The position numbers and the translations under genes are program-made. DNA of 64,000 nt from Ptychodera flava (lineage: Eukaryota > Hemichordata > Enteropneusta > Ptychoderidae), in NCBI RefSeq assembly GCF_041260155.1, contig NC_091933.1, forward strand, positions 8,694,269 to 8,758,268, read 5' to 3'. Shown here one piece after another: positions 55,201 through 64,000 of the stretch. A model generated the notes under the pieces. That model made no database searches and was not told the origin of the DNA. It was given only the letters and a program-made list of their open reading frames with translations. Positions within the stretch are counted from its first letter, which is position 1. Each line of letters starts with the position of its first letter.

Positions 55201-58200
55201 ACTGGCTGCCTGTCTTGTAGTGTCAAGGGTTTCATTATCTGTGAGAGATGAAGGGATGATCATGTTGTAGGAACAGTGTAGGGAATTGACTGTCACGTAA
55301 AATACTTTGAAATGGTACTTTCTGGCACAGGTATTTGTAAAGATGTCGCGATAGTGACACGTTAATTTATCCTCGTCAGATGAGATTTACAGTAGCTCTC
55401 GGACTCTCTGAAGTGTTTGTGCTATCTTTGTAATCTTAGTCTGGAGGACAGGTACAGCTGTCTAGTGTGGGTGAAGTATCACTCTTATCCACATAATTTG
55501 GAGCCATGTCTTTGTTTAGAGACTTGAAGTCGTGATTATCGGCTTACGGGTACTTCAGTGGATGGTTGTTGGCCGACATATTTGGCATATTCAGGATTCA
55601 CTGTATGATTTGCAGCCTTGTACACCTGTCAGGTTATGGCTTGAACAGAATAGACTGTACAAATACTCAGCCTTTGCTGAGCAACACTGACTGGTTGCCA
55701 AGGTTATGCTGTCCTGATTAGATCAAGAGTCAGCAGATAAAAACCAATTTGAAGTTTTACCAGTATTTCTCTAGAATTATCATTTCATACCATGCTTGCC
55801 TACTTCTGTTTGCTGGACATTAGACATCATGACTGTTTTTCTTAACAAAAAATGGTTGTTTTAATACAATGGAAAGAGTATGACAGTATTTTCTTCTCAC
55901 ATGCAGTAATATTAATTTCACTTCAAAGTCATTCTATAGAAGGAAATAGATACTTCTAAAATTTATGTTTGACTTCATATTGTAAAGTTGTGTGTTTTTT
56001 TGAATCTCATAACAATTATAAATCAATACCCAAATCCAACCAATGGAATTTTATCATATCATAACCTTTGATGTCAGTAGATTCAGAGTCTAATAATATT
56101 AACAGTCCGCTAACAGTGACAAGAAATATTTTGGCATATGCCAAGAGATACACGGGAATAAGAACGTTTGGTACTATTATAGAGAGGTTGTTGAATAATA
56201 CCAGGATTTATGTCCCTGTACACTATATACCGTTGTATTGTCTTTACATGTAACGCAACGCGTCTTGGACAATACCTCTACTATACAGATGCAATCCCAC
56301 TATTTTGTAAACATCCTTAGCCTACAAAAGTCTTATTCCCTTGTATTTCTAGGAATGACAAATTGATTTCTTTTTTGCCAATGGCTGCAACCAAATCAGT
56401 GGAGCACATATAGCTGATACCACTCATGTTAAGCGAAAAAATCAACATCATGTTTGTGTATTTTCTGTCGAGAATAGATTCAATCACATCTGTCTGTTAG
56501 CCTTTATTCACACAATTTCATGCTCCACTTCAGAACTACACATCAATACTATGGCCATACTATTCTGAGCTGTGCTGTATTCCAACACTCGGCTTTACAA
56601 AGGCTTTATATTGTTATCACAAAACACTGTTTACAAAACCACCGATGACATTTGAATGACATAAGACTCAATGCACTGGTGTCTAACTCACAGTAAACAC
56701 CCAACAAAATAATCCATTGTTCAGGGTCTACTGTATGGTCCAGCCTAGGTCCTGGTACATTGGTGTTTACACTTTGCGTACCATGAAAAGTACTGTCCAG
56801 TGGATTTAAATGAAACTTCCAAAGGTGAAAGGTTACAGTCATTTTGGTACTATAAGATTTCATGAAATGTCTATTGAATGAAGACATGCAGCAGCAATGA
56901 ATAACATTACAAGATTTAAATTCTCATCAAAAATTAAAAACTATTTTCTGACTTTTCATCATTTAAAATAAGGAATACTGATAAGACTTCTCACTTGAAA
57001 TCAATTCTTGGAAAAAAGTGAGTTCCTGAACTTGCATGATTTGTCAACCAAGCGAAAAACAAAAACTTGTTGATGTACAATTTTTTGAGGGACTTTTAAA
57101 TATTGTCAAATGATAGCCTAAAATACCCAGTGTTAAGATACATAAATGAATATGACACATGAAGTTGTATGTGTAAAGGATTCTACAGCAGTTTATGGGC
57201 GTGACAATAAAACAGATATGAAATAATGATTCTGATGTTGATTACAAAATCACAACAGACCTTTCACAGCCTCTGTCAGATTTCCTTCAAAATCAACCAA
57301 GCTACAACTGCCAGTATGTGTAAACTTGCAAATTCTATGGAAGCCAGATATTTCTAGGGGTAAAGAGTGGCACTTTGTCTTGATGAAGTTTGCAAATTTC
57401 AAAGGGATCTGCAAATTTCAAAGGGATCTCAAATGGCAGACTCAAGTTGTATTCCTGATGTTTACTAAATAGTTTCAAATTGCAAGCAAAGAAGTGAAAA
57501 ACTGAACGTGTCTTGGACAGACAAAGACCAAAACCAGGTAATTGCAAGAGTCGGATGTAGTGACATTGTATGGTAAACAACATTTACAATGGCCACTCAA
57601 TATTTGATCTTCATGTTACCATGGCAACTGACAAGCTAATCCAATGCCTATAGTTCACAAACAAATCACCGACATAAAATCAAGAGAAAAGTCAACCATT
57701 GATTTCTTTTTTCTGTCTTTCTTTTTTTCTTTTGGCGTTGTTGAAGCAAAGCACTTAGTCTTAGAAAGCTTAGAATACATGTATTTCATGTTCTAATGAT
57801 CATCTTGCTCATATCAGGATCTCTTTGGCTATAATTTTAATATATTGTTTATTTAATTAAAATCTATAGACATATCTACAAAAGGTACAAAGTAGATCTA
57901 GCTGTTTTCTTATGTTCTTCTATTTCATTTTCAAACTATAGTACAGTAACTTGAGCAGAGAGGAATTTTTCAAATTCTGCTCTCAACAATTGTTTAGCTG
58001 TTTCCATGACAAGTGTTCTCCTGTATAACAATTACCCATCATTGATATTAAACCAAACTTTTGTTAGATATCAGATTTTAGTTGACAGTTCCAACTTGTC
58101 AACACCGAAGACCTTCATACTATGAACTACTGTACGATCTGAAAGTGAAATTTCAGATGTGAACAATGTATTGTACAGGATTATAGAGACTGAATATCAT

Positions 58201-58415
58201 TGACAGAGAAAGGATTTCCAACCAGTTCAATCACAGTGAACAGTGGTGTCCACATGCAATTTAAGCTCAATTTCACAAAGGTGGTTTTCTTTTCTCAAAA
58301 TGAGTATTTCAAGACATTCTTTCACTATATTTCTCACCAAGGAGTCTATCTTACCTGCTGCACTTTTGAGTCTTGCTTCATCTTCTAACTTTTGAATTGC
58401 ATTCACCTGCAGTGC
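49252..58415 (-). CDS. CEP41: Centrosomal protein of 41 kDa (CEP41), 5' end not in window
   Basis: Eight 3' exons, 287 residues of the protein: 58415-58355, 54538-54400, 53648-53497, 53123-53050, 52420-52306, 51955-51797, 50227-50171, 49358-49252. Phases agree at every junction. Matches to human CEP41 run in order: [32 protein letters not shown]; a rhodanese-like domain from [18 protein letters not shown] through [19 protein letters not shown] and [40 protein letters not shown]; and an SPWK C-terminus. The usual rhodanese cysteine position after IILIY is acidic (DEDER), as in human CEP41, so catalysis is not expected. The family acts at centrioles and cilia in tubulin glutamylation, and the human gene causes a ciliopathy. 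Two introns look U12-type (separate entries). About 83 N-terminal residues are missing; I found no exon for them up to 64 kb. Confidence 0.93.
50228..51796 (-). other. CEP41 AT-AC (U12-type) intron
   Basis: The donor reads ATATCCTTT directly after coding GAAGATG, an exact match to the minor-spliceosome AT-AC consensus. The acceptor ends in AC, with TCCCTTGAC (consensus TTCCTTRAY) placing the branch A 12 nt before the intron end. Splicing here joins FNEDD to [10 protein letters not shown] in frame, aligning with human FTPEDLKKIEYYLEEE. Without it the frame reads two more codons into a TGA. The intron is 1569 nt and contains two inverted-repeat elements. Confidence 0.85.
50399..51011. mobile_element. 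two adjacent inverted-repeat elements inside the CEP41 AT-AC intron
   Basis: ATTATAATATGC at 50399-50410 is matched by GCATATTATAAT at 50881-50892, bounding about 494 bp. Immediately after, GAGGTTATAA and CTCGGGTAT (from 50893) pair with ATACCCTCG and TTATAACCTC (to 51011), a second element of about 119 bp. Neither has coding capacity. They could also be one composite structure. Confidence 0.5.
52421..53049 (-). other. CEP41 GT-AG intron of probable U12 type
   Basis: The donor is GTATCCTCT (8 of 9 to the U12 GT-AG consensus). The branch block is CCTTAAC, with its A 12 nt before the AG, and there is no strong polypyrimidine tract. It joins IITY to RNKPGK in phase 0, aligning with human ILEY and KNAHGK. 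Confidence 0.7.
52460..52640 (+). repeat. dispersed repeat, partial copy
   Basis: Contains ATCTACCACTTGTG and AACACAGGGATGGCGGCCAT, shared with the copies at 11.7 and 28.8 kb. It lies in a CEP41 intron beside the 52306-52420 exon. Confidence 0.55.
54741..54833. mobile_element. short TTAA-bounded element, copy 1
   Basis: 93 bp, TTAACCCTTTCATCCCC to GGTGGTGAAAGGGTTAA, with imperfect inverted halves. A degenerate relative lies near 63.43-63.52 kb; both contain ACAGGTCCA and AACAATGG blocks. Located in a CEP41 intron. Confidence 0.65.
57397..57434. repeat. 19-bp tandem duplication
   Basis: GCAAATTTCAAAGGGATCT occurs twice in a row in a CEP41 intron. Confidence 0.85.
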
Positions 58416-61230
58416 CTGTCACAAAACAATCAGATGAGAGATATGTCACATCAAGTAACAAAGCTCCAGTACAGACAAACTATCTCTGTCAGACTTTCAG
58501 TATGCTAAAATGGCAATTGTGCTAGCTAGCAATGTCTGCTGGCTTTTGTCAGATAACTCCTATGTAACAGCAAATTTTAATGTACATGTATTGGGTCTAA
58601 ACCTCGTGAGCACCAGATATTGCTACAAACCTGTTATTTTCTAAAGCAGAATGGAACCTCAAGGTAAGGACCATAGACATGATGGTTGTGAGAGAAGCCT
58701 GCATTTTATGTAAAATGTACACTTCACACAGTAGTTTCAATGCACATATTTCTGAATCGATTATCATGCATTTCAAGTTTCATGGGGTTATTACCAAAAG
58801 ATTGACTCAAAATTCACCTGTTGTAGTGCATATATTTACAAGAATTTCTGTTGTTTATATACTGTGTCCTGTCAGTTGTTACTAATTTCTTCAAACTTAA
58901 CACGTCCATTTTTATATCATTCTATTAAAATATTTCTACAAAAGAGATCTGTTAAGTACAGACAATGGCAGTGTTGGGTCATCAAAGTCCTTTCCACACA
59001 ACAGAACCATTAATGCACAATAGCTGTATATCATCTACTGACAAACCAGGGTGATATATTTCCAACCTACATGTATTCTGCATACATCTTGCTACCCACA
59101 ATCAGCCAGTCTGAGGCAATACATCTTTGACTGATCATATTTATTGATGAAAAGCTGATAATCGCACATAATCCCATCAAATCCACACCGCTTTGTTCTC
59201 TGTTGTCCCCTGGGATTAAAAATTTCACGAACACAGGAAATCAGAACATACTACCACACCACCACCGCTACCACCAGGTCTGTTGTCAGTGAGGACATTG
59301 GAAACGCACACATGCACAGTTAACTGTAGGAAGTAAACTAATCTTATCATCAGTCATGTCACAGATCTTCCGGAAAATAACTCCAGGTGAAAATGAATTG
59401 AGTAAATATGAACCAAAAATACATCCAGCATTTTGCTAGGTCAAGTAATTTTATTTCATGGTTGTCATGGCAACAAGTAAACACTGCAGACGATATATTT
59501 TCACACCTGCTGGGGGAAAAAAACAAAACAAAATAGAAAAGACATTGTGTTCTTCACCTGTGAAGCTATCGGTGTAAACTGCAATACAAATGGTGTGAAT
59601 TCACAGGGGCTTGGCAAATCTCAGAATGGTTATCACATTTTTAGTTTTCTCAGTGTGAATGGACTGGTAACAATTTACATTTACCCACATACATGTAAGA
59701 GGACGCTACCATCTGATTAAACAAATTCTGAATGTATGGTTTGCCTGAACAGCATTTCTATTGACATTCTTCCATTCAACTTTAACATGTAACTGTTTTT
59801 GATGAACTGTTTTTTTCTGACGTCTATAGTGAGAGGTTGTCAATTATTTGAAAGGATGTCTTTCTTTGATCAAATTATATTTCACTCGGAAGTAGCTATC
59901 TTCAAAGAGGTTATGCCTGAATTATGCCCTAGATTGGGACATTTTTGAACAAACTGGTGACAGCATGTGGGAGTGATTTCAGTCGTGTGCAATCGATGGA
60001 TCTGCAAACAATTGCCTTTCCACTATTGTTACATTTCTTGGCTCAAAGAGTCCTCAGATTGAGTCCTCAGATTTTATTAGTATCACACTTCAAGCTGCAA
60101 TACAGCATGCTTAAGTTCAAGCGCCTGAGCCCATAGGCATTAACACACAGCATAGTAACACATCAACATTTTGTTTCTATTTGTTTTCACCTGAGGCGAG
60201 TGGGATGGTTTTGGAATGTGCCTGGGAAACCTTACAATAAAGGTACCTTGCTTGTACTTCTGAATGACAAAAGATGCATTTACACACCTGTTGCATACAA
60301 GCCCTGATGACATGATGGTGTGATCCATTGCTGTTTGAAATAAGCATGTACAGTGAGGCCCACCACATTGAAATCAAATACAGAAACTGAAGAAGCATTC
60401 TGAGGAACACACACAAATAATTACATTTGTGAAATTTGATGAACGGCAATTGCAAATGAATAAACTGATTAAGCAAATACCGGTATGTTTATCATGTGCA
60501 GTATACGCCATTTGTATAATGATTTCTAATCATAGAAACACCAACAACAATTTTAATTTAGGAAAGCATACACATTTACGAAGCATATAATCATACATTG
60601 AAGACAAAACACATGCAGACATCATCATCGAGCGTACTTTGCAAAGTAATCTATGTATCCAGAAAACCATCTATTTATATATGGTGAGTGTAGGCTTGGA
60701 ATTGGTGAAAAGAAATTTTATTTTAATAGAGATTGATCAATCCTCCATTAAATATATGCATCAACATTGCTTTAACACCATGCCCTTCATTGTGTTCATC
60801 CCAAAACATACAATTTGCCTATTTTTGTAATTTATCCATAATTATGGATGACAACAAAGGCAGAGCAAGTCCACGAATGAAAAGACAGTGGGTTTGTGGG
60901 TCAATTGTCCTGACAGACGTTGTAAAAGTCTTATTATTTTATGCTCACATTACCATGGTAATTGAGATCAAACATGACACGACACTTGGAAAATTTATGA
61001 CTACTTGGTACAGCTGAAAAATCATCAGCCAAAACAATAAATTGGAAAGACTAGATGATTGGTACGGATGAATGATCAGCTGACTAAGGGATCGTCCATA
61101 TATACATGTAGTAAAAGCTGAACACAGTTAATTTGTTTTACTTTAAAAAGAACCCTATGTCCCCCTCAAAACAAATTTCATATGCAAAAAATTGAAAAAT
61201 CAATGACATCAGCGTGAAGCTTTTACTCAC

Positions 61231-61430
61231 AAGCAAACACACTCCTACAGTTCCCAGATATTGTAACAAGCGCACACAAGAAAACACACTCCTACAGTTC
61301 CCAGATATAGTAACAAGTGCACACAAGCAAACACACTCCTACAGTTCCCAGATATTGTAACAAGTGCACACAAGCAAACACACTCCTACAGTTCCCAGAT
61401 ATTGTAACAAGCGCACACAAGAAAACACTG
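61231..61430. repeat. 47-bp tandem repeat, about four copies
   Basis: The unit contains CACTCCTACAGTTCCCAGAT and AGTAACAAG or TTGTAACAAG. Starts of successive units at 61240 and 61287 give a 47-bp period. Units differ at only a few sites, so expansion is recent. Confidence 0.9.
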
Positions 61431-62354
61431 AAGCCACACATTTATAAATCCCACCTCACAATGAATTCGCTTGACGAAATATGTTTAATATCTTTCTCCA
61501 TTAAAAAATGCTTGACACATTTCAATGGTGAAAAAGCATGTCAGTTCTCAGTTCATGTATTTTTTCTCAGTAGTTCTTTGTCGTTTTACTTGCGAAGAAG
61601 AAATGGTCTGCTTTAAAACTTTTGCTGTTTCAGATTTACAAATGCATATAGTTCCTTTAATCTCCTACCTTTCTTTCTTTGTAGCGTCATCAAGATACTA
61701 TCCTTGATATCTCTATTATTCCTCATTCTTAGTCACTCCTAAGCCCTACGCTGTACTTCTTCATCTTTCATAAATATTGCCATATGGCCAGAGTTTAATA
61801 AACAATACACAAAATCTTTATGCAATTTTGAAACACACAAAATAAAATGAGCTTTACCCCTCCCCCACGTCCACGTCTGAAGGAATTTTATTGGTCGTGT
61901 GTCAGCATTTATTATTGACAGCCCCTAATAGTCCTCATAAAACAGGATTAACAATCACGCCAATGGCACTTGATCACAACTGGCACATTGTGAAACTACT
62001 ATCTCTGGGTACACCTGTACATGAAATACTGAATGGGTAGGTGCTGCGGGTTTGGAGTTTGTCAGTAAATGCACACAGAAAACAATGTCCCGAAGTAGCG
62101 AATTCAAGCCATTTTCAAACCACACTGTTTGTCAGTGGGGTAAGCAATATTCGCAAAAATCACATTTCCAGGCTAATAGACTATATTTTATGAAATCACA
62201 CGTCCTTATTACAAAATAAAACGATCTTTGTCTTTAAATCAATGCGCCAGTAAACAGGTCCAGCAGCTAGTTATGTCATCAAGTCTGTAATGTTAAGGGT
62301 CATAACAAATGTGAGAAATCTAAAACATTAAATATGTTGTTTTTTATCAATTTT

Positions 62355-62685
62355 ATTACCAAAAGCGCATGAAAATCTCTGATACTTTGAATCAGCCATC
62401 CTGCATATTTGTAACATTCATCAAAAAACTCATTTCTGTTCCACAACTCATTAAATAGTCCACAATGCAGGATTTGTGTACATTCCAAAACTACATATAT
62501 GAAAGACCCCTAAAATCAATTAGTTAAAGGGGGGTTAGAAATTTCCCAAAACTATCTAACCGCTGCTCCGTTTGGCTCCATTTTTCCGAATCGGAACCTT
62601 GGAATTAGTCTGAATATCTCTACCAAATATCAATGCAGTCTGTTCAGCGGATTTTGACTTTTTGTCGTTTACGGAAAATGGACAC
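62355..62685 (+). repeat. dispersed repeat, left copy
   Basis: Nearly the same as 63664-63990, including ATCAGCCATCCTGCATATTT, GTCCACAATGCAGGATT, ATGAAAGACCCCTAAAATCA and CCGTTTGGCTCCATTTTTC. The class is unknown. The minus-strand frame of 62 codons across it has no recognisable family. Confidence 0.8.
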
Positions 62686-63428
62686 TGTCCACCACTGGTT
62701 GAAGCTAACCCTATATCACAACTTCCAGATGTGATAATGACCTATGGTCATTATGTTAAAAATACCGCCAATGGCGCTTGGACATAATGACCGCCTAGTA
62801 TTATCGGCATTTATCAACAACCACACTCACTGTGAATTAGACAGACCACGAAGTCAATGAGCAAATATAGCTGAAAGACTATTTTTCACATTGCGATTTT
62901 AAGCTCATTTTTATGAGAAAAGAGACATGTATATGTATATGGAGAAAAAGCAGAAGACATATTTGTAAATTGTTTGTTAAGTGACAATCATATATGCATC
63001 TCTTGAAATTTTGTGGTTATAAGGTATAACAGTAGTGTAAGAATAATGAGGTTTGAGTAAGTAAGTAAAGCTAAGTTGACAGTAATTAAGATTACAAATT
63101 ATACACTAAGCTGAGGAAATCTGAATGAAATAAATGTTGAAAGATAGCAAAGTCATGGTCATCTTTTGTCTAATACCTTGTGTAAGTTCATGAACTTTAC
63201 ATAAATCTTGCTGTAGATTTGTTGCTAATGGGCAATAACTGTGTTTCAGATCATTTCAGAGCAATCCATCCATGACAGGTTTAAATTGTAATATACTTCT
63301 GTTTAAAGGAGAGAAATTTCTCAAATAATTTTTTCCCTGTAATTTGCTGTGAGAACACATGGACAGATGCTCAGGACTCTATGCTGGTGCTACCTTGATA
63401 ACTAACCTACAACTTGTAACGTCATTGT

Positions 63429-63524
63429 CTAACCTGTTCCACCCCAATTTCCTGTAGACAGGTCCACACTCTCCATTGATAACAATGGGTTTGGGCCATA
63501 CCATTGTAGTGAAAGACTGTAACA
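63429..63524. mobile_element. degenerate TTAA-type element, copy 2
   Basis: Relative of the 54.7-kb element. It shares the ACAGGTCCA, AACAATGG and GTGAAAG blocks, but the terminal sequence is eroded. Confidence 0.45.
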
Positions 63525-63663
63525 TGTGAGGTTGTGGATACTTAATCTCTGGAATGTCAAAGTCTGTATATTGACTCATGGATGTTTACTTAACAAATGC
63601 CTAGGGTCATCTCAAAAGTGAGGATCTAAACTATGAAATATGTTTTTTCTAATGCTTTTGATG

Positions 63664-63990
63664 CCCAAAAGACCATAGAAATCTCTTATACTTCGAATCA
63701 GCCATCCTGCATATTTCTTACATTCATCAAAACCTCATTTCTGTTCAACAACTCATAAAACAGTCCACAATGCAGGATTGGTGTACATTCCAAAACTACA
63801 TGTATGAAAGACCCCTAAAATCAATTAGATAAAAAGGGGGGTTAGAAATTTCCCAAAACTATCTAACCGGCACTCCGTTTGGCTCCATTTTTCGGAATTG
63901 GAACCTTGGAACCAGTCTATGTATCGGTATCAAATATCAACGCAGTCTGTTCAGCAGTTTTTGACTTTTTGTCCTTTACGGAAATGGACG
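63664..63990 (+). repeat. dispersed repeat, right copy (runs toward window end)
   Basis: Direct repeat of 62355-62685 with scattered substitutions and small indels; it may continue past 64000. Confidence 0.8.
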
Positions 63991-64000
63991 ACATCAAACA

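Larger units (their letters stand above)
58416..64000. other. presumed CEP41 intron or upstream sequence, no exon found
   Basis: I searched the minus strand for the missing CEP41 N-terminal segments (equivalents of human YQHIKSRLDTG and YKKDELFKRLKVTTFAQL) and found no match, so they probably lie beyond 64 kb. The stretch carries a 47-bp tandem repeat, a degenerate TTAA element and two copies of a roughly 330-bp dispersed repeat. No other gene is supported on either strand. Confidence 0.5.

Noticed and set aside
59565-59585. Possible 21-nt CEP41 microexon on the minus strand
   Set aside because: Splice-like borders are present, but the residues do not match the family and no adjoining exon supports it.

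Overview
This is nuclear DNA of an intron-rich invertebrate animal. It is AT-rich, almost all single frames are short, and coding sequence appears only as small exons with canonical GT-AG borders. It also has frequent ATG-TAC type motifs, dinucleotide microsatellites and many miniature inverted-repeat elements. A marine invertebrate (hemichordate, other deuterostome, or mollusc-like) is plausible, but the sequence alone does not fix the phylum. Three host genes can be assembled exon by exon. I joined exons by splice-site rules and by matching remembered family sequences, so the borders are predictions.

Layout. (1) 1-20.8 kb: no gene I can support, apart from miniature elements, a 611-bp inverted-repeat element and a dispersed repeat. 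(2) 20.8-28.1 kb, minus strand: a complete 12-exon ABTB1 gene (ankyrin plus two BTB domains, 480 aa). (3) 28.1-32.1 kb: upstream region shared by two divergent genes. (4) 32.1-42.1 kb, plus strand: a complete 11-exon gene for a 516-aa membrane-anchored protein. It fuses two domains known from bacteria as separate, often neighbouring proteins: the TIGR04282 (CofC-like) and TIGR04283 (GT2-like) transferases that annotation pipelines label arsenosugar-biosynthesis glycosyltransferases. This is the most unusual gene here. (5) 42.1-49.2 kb: gap with microsatellites, several foldback elements and a decayed coding-like stretch. (6) 49.25 kb to beyond 58.4 kb, minus strand: CEP41 (rhodanese-like centrosome/cilium protein), eight 3' exons; the first exons are not seen and probably lie beyond the window. 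CEP41 has two apparent minor-spliceosome (U12-type) introns, one with AT-AC ends. Naive reading through the AT-AC donor gives a false stop codon and a false C-terminus. (7) 58.4-64 kb: presumed CEP41 intron or upstream DNA with tandem and dispersed repeats.

The three genes share no obvious pathway. ABTB1 and the fused transferase are divergent (about 4 kb apart); the transferase and CEP41 are convergent (about 7.2 kb apart). No radical-SAM ArsS or ArsM partner of the transferase is visible in the window.
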